DNA from: Cupriavidus nantongensis
GTDB taxonomy: Bacteria > Pseudomonadota > Gammaproteobacteria > Burkholderiales > Burkholderiaceae
DNA: 64,000 nucleotides
Direction: 5' to 3'
Assembly (NCBI RefSeq): GCF_001598055.1
Contig: NZ_CP014844.1
Span: 558,001-622,000 of the forward strand
In this document: in pieces, positions 54,527 to 63,877 of the stretch
Position numbering within the stretch: the stretch's first letter is position 1
Layout: every line of letters starts with the position of its first letter
The notes under the pieces: model-generated
What the model saw: only the letters and a program-made list of their open reading frames with translations
Told to the model about the DNA's origin: nothing
The model's database searches: none
Program-made: the position numbers and the translations under genes

Positions 54527-55537
54527 CTAAACTGCGCCGGGGCGCAGGCGAATGGAATCGATGATGGCATCCCACAGCTGTAGCGCCTCATCATCGGACT
54601 GGAACGCCGGCTGATATGGTGTCTGGGGGCTAACCACCGGTTGCTCGAGCACGCGCAGGCCGGCCGACACGTTTTGCTCGGACAAGGACTTGTTCTTCCC
54701 TTGGGATTCCCACGCGAATACATAGACACGCTGGCCATTACCTGTCGCGGCTGTTGCGTACTCTTCGGCAGGAATAGTGCCGACATTCCGCTCGCGCTTG
54801 CGCAATACCTTGAGGCCCGCGAGTGGGCCGGCTACTGCCTTGGCCAGGAAGTTGTCAACGCGTTCGAGCAACCGGTCCTCCTCGGCGCCAGTGCTGGCAT
54901 CAAAGCTGATGAATGCGTTGGGATGTTGGGGCAGCGTGATGCCGACCTGCACGCTCTCGGAACCGTAGTCGTTGCCGGCGATGAATCCCTTGTCGATGCA
55001 GAAGCCGGGGCCCGTGGGGATTTCATCATCGGCGCGGGAGCGGATATTGGCGGCGAGCGTGTTCAGGAACGCGACCGCCATGGCTTGCCTGCTAGCCGAG
55101 ATGTCCCCGCTGTACTTGAACGCTTGCCATGGGCTGGTAGTTGCCAGATAAGCTTCCTCATACATCAGTATGGTGCGCCGTGGGCTGCTCCAGGAAAGCA
55201 AGCTTGTCGAGCCATTGCCATGATCGATACGGCGCACCAGCATGCTTCCGGCCGTGTCATGGCTCATTGACTGCAAAGCAATGGCGCGTTTGTCTACTTT
55301 GTCTTGAAGCGATGGGGCGTTGATGCCTGGTAAGCGCTCGATTTCGGTGCCCCACAATTTGTACGCGGCACGGACTTCCGCTTGTGGCGGCAAGTCGACA
55401 AGGTAGCGCCCAAAGCAGTGAGTTTTCCATCCCGATTTATCCATCAGAATATTCCTCGGCGTTTTGGCATGACCGGTGCTTAAGATTACCGTCGCCATAC
55501 ACGCAGCCATAGCAGTTAGGAGAAAGCGGTGCGTCAT
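54527..55537 (-). CDS. Tli4-family T6SS immunity protein, copy 2
   Basis: This 336-residue periplasmic protein has a signal peptide (about 1-24, ending GHA) and the same Tli4 features as copy 1, with WKTHCFGRYLVDLPPQA and the C-terminal block FISFDASTGAEEDRLLERVDNFL. Its ATG overlaps the stop of the lipase gene by 4 bp (ATGA), the tight coupling expected for an effector-immunity pair, so it is the most likely true partner. Cysteines in HCFGRYL and GFCID may form a disulfide. Confidence 0.85.
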   Translation of the reverse strand: MTHRFLLTAMAACMATVILSTGHAKTPRNILMDKSGWKTHCFGRYLVDLPPQAEVRAAYKLWGTEIERLPGINAPSLQDKVDKRAIALQSMSHDTAGSMLVRRIDHGNGSTSLLSWSSPRRTILMYEEAYLATTSPWQAFKYSGDISASRQAMAVAFLNTLAANIRSRADDEIPTGPGFCIDKGFIAGNDYGSESVQVGITLPQHPNAFISFDASTGAEEDRLLERVDNFLAKAVAGPLAGLKVLRKRERNVGTIPAEEYATAATGNGQRVYVFAWESQGKNKSLSEQNVSAGLRVLEQPVVSPQTPYQPAFQSDDEALQLWDAIIDSIRLRPGAV

Positions 55538-57195
55538 GATGGTTCGCTAGGATGCCAATTTGCCGACTGGGCAATTTTAATGATGCCAAACAAGCTAGCC
55601 CACTGTGATCTCGGGTCGTTATAGCTGCCTTGGTGATCATAGCCCTTGCGGGCAATATTGGCGGCACCACTTCCATCGGAACCGTGTCGGAAGCTCGCCT
55701 TTACTCCTGCGAGGGCACCGGCATCACGAGGCGCTTCTCCAGAGTACGCAGAGACAGTACCGTCTCCCTTTCCTGGTGCTACGGTGAGGGTGGGAGCATC
55801 GCCCATTGCCGCCTTGCGATAGCTCCCATTGCCATCATCCCACCTCGTCTTGCTTGGTTGACTATTTCCGCGCCAGACAATGTGCTGCCAACTGTGCATC
55901 GACTTGCTGCCGTCGGCGCCGTAATGTACATAGGTCTCTGGACAATACGCGCCGGCGATCTCCCGATGAAAATCCTCGATTTTCCCAATGAGCTCATTGA
56001 AGCGGTCGCGAGGACCTAGCGGAACAATGCTCGCGTCCTCTGTCAGATCGAGAAATTTGGAGTTATGGTCCGGCACTAGTCCATACCATGCGGGATTGCA
56101 GTAAATCTCTCTGTATGGATCACCTGCGCGCGGGTATGCGGATGCAAAGCCCCCTTCATCTGCACCAACGTTTCCATCGTTGTCTTGTAGAAACAGCCAT
56201 GGTTTTCCATCGTGGTGATCGAAGCTCGGGCAAAGCTCAAGCGCTCCAGCTGAATTTGCCACGACAGCGGTAACCTCCCCAGCATTGGAGCCCAGAATCA
56301 ACTGTTCAGGCCCCTCGTAGCCCGCACGCATGTGATGGTAAATCGCCGGCGCCCCTGTCGCCGGCAGCACGCCATGGACCACACCTAGCACCTTCTCATA
56401 GCCGACAAGATTCGTAAGCGCGCGCGCAACGAGCCCGCCCATGGAATGCGTAACCAGGATGACCTTGTCGGCTGGGACGGGCGGCTTCTGTTCGCGGTAA
56501 TGCCTCAGCACCGTGTTTTCGATGTATTGCCTGACGTCTTCGGCAGACTTTCGGTTGGATTGAAGCCAGTTGTAGCCGGCGCACCAGACATCGAAGTCAT
56601 AGCGTGCTGCTTTCATGAGTTCCGGTTCCGTCAAAGGCGGCTGTCCGGTTTCCTCACCATAGTCACCGGGCGGGCGCAGGCCTTCAGTCGACCACCATCC
56701 TTGCAGCGTGCGGTTTGCAACGATGCGGCTGGTGCGCGCCTCCAGTAACCCCATGACCGGGTTATAGGAGGTGCGCAGCACGCTGCCCCAGCCTCGCTTG
56801 CGCGCGGTTTCCTTTGCGAGTCCCGATTCCCCGACGTCAATAGAGCCTCCGTCGTCCACAGTCAAATCTTCCGCTTTCAGGATTTGCTGCCGTTGCTTTG
56901 GTCCTCGTATGCCCCATGTCGCCAAGGCGGCGACGACGCCGAGTATGTCGGCCAGGTTCAGGCTCATATTCGGTGGCCGCCAGACAGCATTGCCTGTCTT
57001 TTTGTTCTTCAGGTTGGTTCCCATGATGCCGGGCAGGAACACGATCGGGATCACTGCGGGCAGCTTGGTCTCGATAACCTTGGTTCGTGTGTCCTCGGTG
57101 GGTGTCAGGTGTGTGTCAAAGACCGGTCGCCCATCGATATCGCGCGTGCGGGATATCACGACTTCTGGATCGGACGAATTGCGCTCGTTTTGCAT
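55534..57195 (-). CDS. T6SS lipase effector, Tle4-type
   Basis: This 553-residue protein has an alpha/beta hydrolase fold with an LCAT/PGAP1-like start (VIPIVFLPGIMGTNLKN, 48-64) and nucleophile elbow VTHSMGGLVAR (Ser251; G is replaced by T249). Late residues DGTVSAYSGEAPR and RHGSDGSG supply probable Asp and His. No signal peptide is present, as expected for a T6SS cargo. Adjacent Tli4 genes identify it as Tle4-like (compare P. aeruginosa PA1510). The ATG at 57195 follows AGGAGG, 8 bases after the vgrG stop. The region is less GC-rich than its surroundings. Confidence 0.85.
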   Translation of the reverse strand: MQNERNSSDPEVVISRTRDIDGRPVFDTHLTPTEDTRTKVIETKLPAVIPIVFLPGIMGTNLKNKKTGNAVWRPPNMSLNLADILGVVAALATWGIRGPKQRQQILKAEDLTVDDGGSIDVGESGLAKETARKRGWGSVLRTSYNPVMGLLEARTSRIVANRTLQGWWSTEGLRPPGDYGEETGQPPLTEPELMKAARYDFDVWCAGYNWLQSNRKSAEDVRQYIENTVLRHYREQKPPVPADKVILVTHSMGGLVARALTNLVGYEKVLGVVHGVLPATGAPAIYHHMRAGYEGPEQLILGSNAGEVTAVVANSAGALELCPSFDHHDGKPWLFLQDNDGNVGADEGGFASAYPRAGDPYREIYCNPAWYGLVPDHNSKFLDLTEDASIVPLGPRDRFNELIGKIEDFHREIAGAYCPETYVHYGADGSKSMHSWQHIVWRGNSQPSKTRWDDGNGSYRKAAMGDAPTLTVAPGKGDGTVSAYSGEAPRDAGALAGVKASFRHGSDGSGAANIARKGYDHQGSYNDPRSQWASLFGIIKIAQSANWHPSEPS

Positions 57196-57202
57196 TGCCT
57201 CC

Positions 57203-60200
57203 TCAGCCCTTTTGGTCACGCGTGTACTTTCCAAGTACGCGCAACTGAACATGCTCCATCGAAATGCCTCGCTGTTTCGGCAAGCGGCCCTCGCTGTCTG
57301 TCACAAGCTTGATGCGTGCGCCATCGTTCCGGCGCAGTTCAACTTGCACGTTTCTCAGCGGCTCTCCGGTGATTTCGTCCCTCAGAAGGTAGGCGTCATC
57401 GAACGGCGTTTGGGGCCACGTATTCATCTCTCTTGAGGCATGGGTCGGCCCTTCGAACTTCCTCTGCGCCGCCTTATAGATAATCGGGCCGGGACACTCG
57501 AAGGTGATATTCCCGCCCTCAATCGTGATGGCTGCCCCGCCCGCGGTCGCGATGCGAATGCGCTTGGCCGCGGCAAAGTCCACATTCATGTTGGCCGACA
57601 CAATGGTCAGGTCCTCCCGCGCCGCCAGCTTCAGCAAATCGTGCTGCGCCTGGAGATCGATATCGCCTTGGCCTGCCGTCAGTTGCAGGCCGACGTTGCC
57701 GTCGCCGGCCGAAGACAGTCCTGCGGCCACGCCAATCGCCTGTCCAGCATGAAGGCGTGCCTGTCCCGCCACGGCAACATTGTTGTCCTGGCCGCTGGCG
57801 AGCACGACGCTTTCCCCACTGGCGATTTGCAAGTCCTGGCCTGCCACCATAGCGACGCCAGCCCTGCCGTTGAGGTGGACCATTGGCTCGCTTTGGTGCG
57901 GCACCTTGCCCGGTGTGCAGGTATTGCCGCCAGCCGCATCCTCCTTTGCCGCTTCCAGCGATTGCCCATCGACCATGCCGGCTGCTGCTTTGGCTTGCTT
58001 CGCAAGCGGCGAATCGACACCCTTGCCGGTCGACAGGGCTTGGGTCTGGTGCGTAGTCGCGCCATCGCTGAGCGTCTTGACCAGATCGCCCGCCTGCCGC
58101 AGCAGTGCGATACCGGCAGCGTTGTCGCCGGTCGGCAGTACGTGGCCCGTGACGGCATCGCGATAGGTCGTCAACAGCAGCCCAGCCCGGCCACGGACCG
58201 CGGCGTAGCCATCGGTACGCAGCTCGAACCCTTGGCCCCTGAAACTGCCGCGGCGGTTGTCCTGCTGGTGAATCACGTGGCCGAGATTGAGCTGGGTGGC
58301 TTGTTCGGTCGTGGCGAGTTGCGTGCGCAGTTGCTCATCCGTGTCGTCGAACACCAGCTGGTTGTAGCCCTTGCCGCCGTGCTCCTGGCTCTTGAAGCCG
58401 GTCAGCGCGGCGTCGTTGCGATGGCCTTCCGGGTCCGTGCTCATGCCGTGCCACGCCGGGCTGTTGCCGCCGGCAAGGTTGCCCTGCGCGCTGGGCTGGC
58501 TGTCGGAGCCCATTGCATAGATGCCGCTGGCGTCATAGGGCTGGGCGAACGTGGTGCCACTCATGGACCTGCCGCCCGGCGTGGGGGCGATGCCGGCTTC
58601 GCCCTGGCCGTTGTACAGCGCACCGATCACGAACGGCTGGTCGATGTCGTTGTCCGTGAACTTGACCAGCACCTCCTGGCCGATACGCGGCAGCCATTGC
58701 CAGCCCATGCCGGCGCCGGCCTGGCGCTGCGCGACGCGGATCCAGCGGCTGCCGCGGTCGTCGGCGCGCTCGCCGCGCTGCCAGGGGAAGCGCACGCGGA
58801 TCTGCCCGCGCGGGCTGGCGTGGTGTTCGGCGTTGCCATCGGCCTGCGTCTGCCCGTCCGGGCCGACCACGATTGCGGTATGGGCACCAAGCGGAGTAGC
58901 CCGGCTATAGAGGCGCGGACAATCGCCCTCCAGCACGGCCGCGCGCCATGGGCGGCGCGCATCGAAGGCGCGGAAAAGCGCCGCATAGCCGTGTTCCCGT
59001 GCGGCCGTGGGCAGGGAGTCGGCCGGTACCAGCCGCTCGGCGGCGTCGTCGAAGAAGCTGTTCATCAGGCCGGCGGTGGTTGCCACGGCATCTGGAGCCG
59101 GCGGCGGCGTGTCGAAGCACAATGCCGCTTCCAGCGGCCCGATCCGGTCGGCGAGCGCGGCACGCGTTTCCACGGCGAGATTATTGATGCCGCAGTGTTC
59201 TACCGCATCGAGCAGCAGCGGGTACCCCGCCGTATCGTCCGGTTGGGGCGGCAGATGCGGGCAATCCGTGACGGTCAGGCGCGTGCCGCTGCGCAGCGTG
59301 CGTACGGAGCCGCTGCCGGTGAAGACCAGCGCGCGGGCTTCGATCGCTTCCATCACCTGTTCGGCGACACGCTGCGCGCTGGCCGCGTCCGGCGCCAGCG
59401 ACAGGCTCACTGAAAAATAGGGATCCGGACTTACGGCACGGCCGGAAAAAACGCCGTAGCGCGACGGCGCATGCCCACGGATCGCGCGCTTGGCTTCGGG
59501 GTCCCAGGCACTGACCGCCACGCCGCCGACCGCGGCACGCGTCTCACAGATCAACTGCTGGATCGCATCGGCCGATTCCTGGCTATGCGCACGGTGGTAG
59601 CGGATGCCGCCGCCGGCCGCAGATTCGGGGTCTTCCGGCAATTCCGCGCTGTCGGCGAAGATCACCACGGCATGGCCGAAGGGAGATTCGTCGTCTTCCA
59701 CCACGGTATATCCGAGACCGGCCTCAGCCAGCAGGCGCGACAAGAATTGGTAGTCGGTCTCGCGGAATTGCGCGATGTGGTCGCGTTCACCGAACGCGGC
59801 GATGCGGGCTTCGGCTCCGGCGGCGTAACGCCAGTGTGCATACGGCGCATAGTCCTGAAGAACGGCTTCGATGATGCTGTCGAGCGTGCGCTTCTGGAAC
59901 ACCTGGCTGTGGCGCTGCTGCGTGGTCAGCCACAGCCAAGGGATCACGGTCAGGCGATAGCGCGCGAGGCTGCCGTCGGCACTAAGCTTCTCGGCCTGCC
60001 GGATCAGGCCGGTGCGGCGTGACTGGCCACCGCCGGCAAGCGTGGTTAGCAACGTGACGCGCTGCCCCATCAGACTGTCCAGCGCGATATCGACATTGGC
60101 GCTGACCGCAACGACGCGCCATTCGAACAGCGCCGAGATGGCATCGCGGCCGATCCAGGCTTCGACCGCTAGTTCGCGGATAACACCCTCGCCTTCGAGT

Positions 60201-60256
60201 GCAAACAAGCGATGGGCCGCGCTGAAGAGCTGCTGGTAAAGGGTGGCTGCATCCAT
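57203..60256 (-). CDS. vgrG: T6SS spike protein VgrG with DUF2345 and transthyretin-like C-terminus
   Basis: This 1017-residue protein forms the tip of the type VI secretion needle. A gp27-like part spans about 1-440, the gp5 OB fold about 450-560 (GQIRVRFPWQRG and WQWLPRIGQEVLVKFTDND), then DUF2345 (about 775-925) and a C-terminal domain (about 955-1010, DEITGEPLRNVQVELRRNDGARIKLVTDSEGR) that resembles a transthyretin-like module. In E. coli the TTR tail of VgrG1 binds a lipase effector, so this tail may load the lipase encoded next. The ATG at 60256 follows GGAAAG; a further start lies at 60292. Confidence 0.92.
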   Translation of the reverse strand: MDAATLYQQLFSAAHRLFALEGEGVIRELAVEAWIGRDAISALFEWRVVAVSANVDIALDSLMGQRVTLLTTLAGGGQSRRTGLIRQAEKLSADGSLARYRLTVIPWLWLTTQQRHSQVFQKRTLDSIIEAVLQDYAPYAHWRYAAGAEARIAAFGERDHIAQFRETDYQFLSRLLAEAGLGYTVVEDDESPFGHAVVIFADSAELPEDPESAAGGGIRYHRAHSQESADAIQQLICETRAAVGGVAVSAWDPEAKRAIRGHAPSRYGVFSGRAVSPDPYFSVSLSLAPDAASAQRVAEQVMEAIEARALVFTGSGSVRTLRSGTRLTVTDCPHLPPQPDDTAGYPLLLDAVEHCGINNLAVETRAALADRIGPLEAALCFDTPPPAPDAVATTAGLMNSFFDDAAERLVPADSLPTAAREHGYAALFRAFDARRPWRAAVLEGDCPRLYSRATPLGAHTAIVVGPDGQTQADGNAEHHASPRGQIRVRFPWQRGERADDRGSRWIRVAQRQAGAGMGWQWLPRIGQEVLVKFTDNDIDQPFVIGALYNGQGEAGIAPTPGGRSMSGTTFAQPYDASGIYAMGSDSQPSAQGNLAGGNSPAWHGMSTDPEGHRNDAALTGFKSQEHGGKGYNQLVFDDTDEQLRTQLATTEQATQLNLGHVIHQQDNRRGSFRGQGFELRTDGYAAVRGRAGLLLTTYRDAVTGHVLPTGDNAAGIALLRQAGDLVKTLSDGATTHQTQALSTGKGVDSPLAKQAKAAAGMVDGQSLEAAKEDAAGGNTCTPGKVPHQSEPMVHLNGRAGVAMVAGQDLQIASGESVVLASGQDNNVAVAGQARLHAGQAIGVAAGLSSAGDGNVGLQLTAGQGDIDLQAQHDLLKLAAREDLTIVSANMNVDFAAAKRIRIATAGGAAITIEGGNITFECPGPIIYKAAQRKFEGPTHASREMNTWPQTPFDDAYLLRDEITGEPLRNVQVELRRNDGARIKLVTDSEGRLPKQRGISMEHVQLRVLGKYTRDQKG

Positions 60257-60514
60257 TCGCTTTCCGAATTCCTTGCGTCCATCGCAACACATCGTGCCAT
60301 CAGAATAAATGGCAAATATGTCAAAAATAGTTCGCAGTATTCTAGAGCCGCGCGCTAATGCCGGGCAGCGGAAAATTCTGCGTATGCAGCCGCCGCGCCT
60401 GCCGCATGCACGATCGCCGTGAGGGCAGGGGGATAGGAAGAAACGGGAGATTATTCGGGGCCACGCTGGCGCCTGGCTGCGCCGGCCGCATCGTTCAGCG
60501 GCGAAGTGCCGGGC
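60257..60514. other. Upstream region of vgrG
   Basis: No gene is recognised. On the minus strand a TTGACA-like -35 element lies at 60319-60324 within an AT-rich stretch, without a convincing -10. The gap separates vgrG from the MoeB-like gene, both on the minus strand, and marks the start of the T6SS module. Confidence 0.5.
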
Positions 60515-61312
60515 TCAGTGGCCGCCGCAAACCGGGCAATCCGGCGTGCGCGCCAGCCGCATGGTGGTCCATTCCATCGACAGCGCATTGACCATCAGCA
60601 GCCGGCCGGCGAGGCTGTCGCCCACGTCGGCAAGCAGCTTGAGGGCCTCGGCTGCCTGCACGGTGCCGACCATGCCGACCAGTGGTGCGAACACGCCCAT
60701 GGTGGCGCAGGCGACTTCCGGCGCGGGCTCGGCCGGCGGGAACAGGCAGGCGTAGCACGGCGCGTCGGGCTGGCGGCGGTCGAAGACGCTGATCTGGCCG
60801 TCGAAGCGCAGCGCGGCGCCGGATACCAGCGGGACCTTGTGGTGCACGCAGGCGCGGTTGACGGCCTGGCGCGTGGCGAAGTTGTCGCAGCAGTCGAGCA
60901 CCACGCTGGCCGACGCCACCAACTGGTCCAGTTCGGCATCGCCCACGCGCGCCGGCACCGTGACGATGTCCAGGCCGGGGTTGATGCGCAGCATGCCTTC
61001 GCGGGCGGAGTCGACCTTGGGCCGGCCCACGTTGGCGGTGGTGTGGATGATCTGGCGCTGCAGGTTGGTCAGGTCGACCTCGTCGTTGTCAACCACGGTG
61101 ATGCGGCCGACGCCGGCCGAGGCCAGGAAGGGCAGGGCGGCGGCGCCGAGGCCACCGGCGCCGATCACCACCGCGTGGCCGGCCAGCAAGCGACGCTGGC
61201 CTTCGATGCCCAGCTCGTCGAGCAGGATATGGCGCGAATAGCGCAGCAGCTGTTCGTCGTCGAGGCCGTCGGACGGGTCGTCCTGCGGGCCTGCGTGGGT
61301 CGCGTCGCTCAT
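60515..61312 (-). CDS. moeB: HesA/MoeB/ThiF-family adenylyltransferase
   Basis: This 265-residue E1-like enzyme adenylates the C-terminal glycine of a ubiquitin-like sulphur carrier (MoaD or ThiS). It has the nucleotide fold VVIGAGGLGAAALPFLASAGVG, the Arg/Asn motif DLTNLQRQIIHT, FDGQISVF and two zinc CxxC pairs (CYAC and CPVC). There is no rhodanese domain. Whether it acts in molybdopterin or thiamine synthesis cannot be decided here. It lies 31 bases downstream of ctpA on the same strand. Confidence 0.88.
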   Translation of the reverse strand: MSDATHAGPQDDPSDGLDDEQLLRYSRHILLDELGIEGQRRLLAGHAVVIGAGGLGAAALPFLASAGVGRITVVDNDEVDLTNLQRQIIHTTANVGRPKVDSAREGMLRINPGLDIVTVPARVGDAELDQLVASASVVLDCCDNFATRQAVNRACVHHKVPLVSGAALRFDGQISVFDRRQPDAPCYACLFPPAEPAPEVACATMGVFAPLVGMVGTVQAAEALKLLADVGDSLAGRLLMVNALSMEWTTMRLARTPDCPVCGGH

Positions 61313-61343
61313 GCCGGCAGCCTCACTGAAAGGCCTGTGGAAT

Positions 61344-62951
61344 TTACGGTGCCTTGCCGGTCGGCGTGCCCAGCGGCTCGCCGATCGGCGCGCTGGCGGG
61401 CGGCTGCTTGCCGGGGGCCGGCGCCGCCGGCTTGGCGGCCGGTACGCTGGCGCCCTTGGCGCCGCTCTTGCCCGTGGGCTTGGCGGCCTTGCCGTTGTCG
61501 GCCGGCGGGTTCGTTTCCAGCTTCGACTTGGAGCGCTTGACCGGCTGGCCGTTGAGCTGGGCGATCGCCTGCTGCAGCATGAAGTCGTCGGCCGAGCCGA
61601 ATTCCACCGGCTTCTTGCGGCGCTCTTTTTCGCGCTCTTCCGGGGTCTTCTTGGCGTTCTCTTCTTCCAGGCGGCGCAGTTCCTCGACGCGGCGCTGCTC
61701 GCGCTCGGTCATTTCGGGCTCTTCCGATTCCTGCTTGTTGTGCAGGTGACGCTCGGTGTCGATCTCGCGCGTGATCAGCGCGTCGTCCGGATCGCCTTCG
61801 GGGTTCTGGTCGACCGGGATATCGGGGCGGATGCCCTTGGCCTGGATCGACTTGCCGCTCGGCGTGTAGTAGTACGCGATGGTCAGCTTGATGCCGGTAT
61901 CGTTGGTAAGCGGGCGCACGGTCTGCACCGAGCCCTTGCCGAAGGTGGTCTTGCCCATGATCTGGGCGCGGTGGTGGTCCTGCAGCGCGCCGGCGACGAT
62001 CTCGGAGGCCGAGGCGGAGTAGGCGTTGGTCAGCACCACCATCGGGATCTTCTTGTACAGCGCGGGCAGGTCCTTGAGCGGATCATCTTCCAGCGACGAC
62101 AGGCGGTAGTTGTTGTACGTTGCCTTGTACACGCGCTTGGCATCGGGCACCTGGCCGTTGGTCGACACCACCGTGGCGTCTTCCGGCAGGAACGCCGCGG
62201 CCACGCCGACCGCGCCCTGCAGCACGCCGCCGCCGTTGTTGCGCAGGTCCAGCACCAGGCCCTTCATGTTGGGGTTCTTCTGCGCCAGCTCGGTGAGCTT
62301 GCGCGCCAGGTCGGAAATGGTGCGTTCCTGGAAGCTGGTCAGGCGGATCCAGCCGATATTGTTGTCCAGCATCTTGGCCTTGACCGACTGCACGCGGATC
62401 TCGGCGCGCGTGATCGAGACCGGGAAGGTGCGTTCCTCGCTCTTGCGGTAGATCGTCAGCGTGACCTTGGTGCCGGGCTCGCCACGCATGCGCTTGACCG
62501 CCTGCTCCAGCGGCAGGCCGCGCACGGGCTTGTCGTCGATACGGGTGATCAGGTCGCCGGGCTGGATGCCGGCGCGGAAGGCGGGCGTGTCCTCGATCGG
62601 GTTGATCACCTTGACCAGGCCTTCTTCCTGCGAGATCTCGATGCCCAGGCCGGCAAAGCGCCCGCGCGTGCCTTCCTGCAGTTCCTTGAAATCCTTCTCG
62701 TCGAGGTAGGACGAATGCGGGTCGAGGCTGGCGACCATGCCCTTGATGGCTTCGGTCAGCAGCTTCTTGTCATCGACCGGTTCCACGTACTCGCGCTTGA
62801 TCTGCCCGAAGATATCGGCCATCAGCCGCAACTGGTCCAGCGGCAGGGGCCCCGATGAATTCTGCGCGGTCGCCGAAATCTGCAGCGTGGCGAGCACGCC
62901 GGCGACGAGGCCGACAGAAACTAGGCTGATGTTCTTGAGCGTCTTGCGCAT
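61344..62951 (-). CDS. ctpA: C-terminal processing protease CtpA/Prc (S41 family)
   Basis: This 535-residue periplasmic serine protease degrades or trims proteins from their C-terminus. It has a signal peptide/anchor (about 8-28), a PDZ domain (about 95-170), and the S41 catalytic Ser314 (NAYSASASEIV) with Lys339 (GKTTFGKGSVQT). The tail from about 415 is a charged coil (EEPEMTEREQRRVEELRRLEEE) followed by an Ala/Pro/Lys-rich end, longer than in E. coli. gpmA lies upstream on the same strand. Confidence 0.92.
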   Translation of the reverse strand: MRKTLKNISLVSVGLVAGVLATLQISATAQNSSGPLPLDQLRLMADIFGQIKREYVEPVDDKKLLTEAIKGMVASLDPHSSYLDEKDFKELQEGTRGRFAGLGIEISQEEGLVKVINPIEDTPAFRAGIQPGDLITRIDDKPVRGLPLEQAVKRMRGEPGTKVTLTIYRKSEERTFPVSITRAEIRVQSVKAKMLDNNIGWIRLTSFQERTISDLARKLTELAQKNPNMKGLVLDLRNNGGGVLQGAVGVAAAFLPEDATVVSTNGQVPDAKRVYKATYNNYRLSSLEDDPLKDLPALYKKIPMVVLTNAYSASASEIVAGALQDHHRAQIMGKTTFGKGSVQTVRPLTNDTGIKLTIAYYYTPSGKSIQAKGIRPDIPVDQNPEGDPDDALITREIDTERHLHNKQESEEPEMTEREQRRVEELRRLEEENAKKTPEEREKERRKKPVEFGSADDFMLQQAIAQLNGQPVKRSKSKLETNPPADNGKAAKPTGKSGAKGASVPAAKPAAPAPGKQPPASAPIGEPLGTPTGKAP

Positions 62952-63130
62952 GAGGGCTGCCTGAACTTGTACGCGAAGTACGGGTGTACGGTATGGGGAT
63001 TATGCCGGCTGCGGCCGCCCGGCGCCGGGCGGTTTGTCCGACAGTATAAGTGCGAGTGGAGAAATGGGCCTGTCCCGTCCCGGCTCAGGGTGGGCGGCCG
63101 CACATCCTGGCGCGGCCACCCGGGCGGATC

Positions 63131-63877
63131 TCAGCGTGCCTTGCCCTGGCTGGCCACGGCCGCCAGCGAGGCGGCGATGGCTTCCTGGTCGCCCAGGTAG
63201 TAGTGGCGCAGGGGGCGCAGGTCGGCGTCGAGCTCGTAGACGAGGGGGGTGCCGTTGGGAATATTGAGGCCGACGATGTCGTCATCCGAAATCTGGTCCA
63301 GGTATTTCACCAGCGCGCGGATGCTGTTGCCATGGGCGGCGATCACCACGCGCTTGCCGGATTGGATGTCGGGGGCGATGGATTCGTTCCACAGGGGCAT
63401 CACGCGGGCCACGGTGTCCTTCAGGCACTCGGTCAGCGGGATTTCGTTGCGCGGCACATTGGCGTAGCGCGGATCGTCGTACGAGGCGCGCGGATCGGTC
63501 GGCTCCAGCGCCGGCGGCGGCGTGTCGTAGCTGCGGCGCCAGACCAGCACCTGTTCGTCGCCGAACTTGGCGGCGGTCTCGGACTTGTTCAGGCCGGCCA
63601 GGGCGCCGTAGTGGCGCTCGTTCAGGCGCCATTCGTTGCGCACCGGAATCCACATCAGGTCCATTTCATCCTGCACGTGCCAGAGCGTGCGGATGGCGCG
63701 CTTGAGCACCGAGGTGTAGGCCACGTCGAAGCCCATGCCGGCTTCCTTGAGCAGCTTGCCGGCCTGGCGCGCCTGGTCGGCGCCGGTTTCGGTCAGGTCG
63801 ACGTCGACCCAGCCGGTGAAGCGGTTTTCGAGGTTCCACGTGGATTCGCCGTGGCGGATGAGGACGAGCTTGTACAT
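63131..63877 (-). CDS. gpmA: 2,3-bisphosphoglycerate-dependent phosphoglycerate mutase
   Basis: This 248-residue glycolytic enzyme interconverts 3- and 2-phosphoglycerate. It starts [15 protein letters not shown], with phospho-acceptor His9 in the RHG motif, and shows [32 protein letters not shown] and [15 protein letters not shown] (the second catalytic His). Length matches E. coli GpmA (250). The start at 63877 is preferred over 63925, following a GGAAG site. ctpA lies downstream, a common pairing in betaproteobacteria. Confidence 0.95.
   Translation of the reverse strand: MYKLVLIRHGESTWNLENRFTGWVDVDLTETGADQARQAGKLLKEAGMGFDVAYTSVLKRAIRTLWHVQDEMDLMWIPVRNEWRLNERHYGALAGLNKSETAAKFGDEQVLVWRRSYDTPPPALEPTDPRASYDDPRYANVPRNEIPLTECLKDTVARVMPLWNESIAPDIQSGKRVVIAAHGNSIRALVKYLDQISDDDIVGLNIPNGTPLVYELDADLRPLRHYYLGDQEAIAASLAAVASQGKAR

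Noticed and set aside
60284..60299. Sigma-54-like element on the minus strand upstream of vgrG (TGGCACGATGTGTTGC)
   Set aside because: GG and GC are 11 bases apart; sigma-54 needs 10, so it should not be active.
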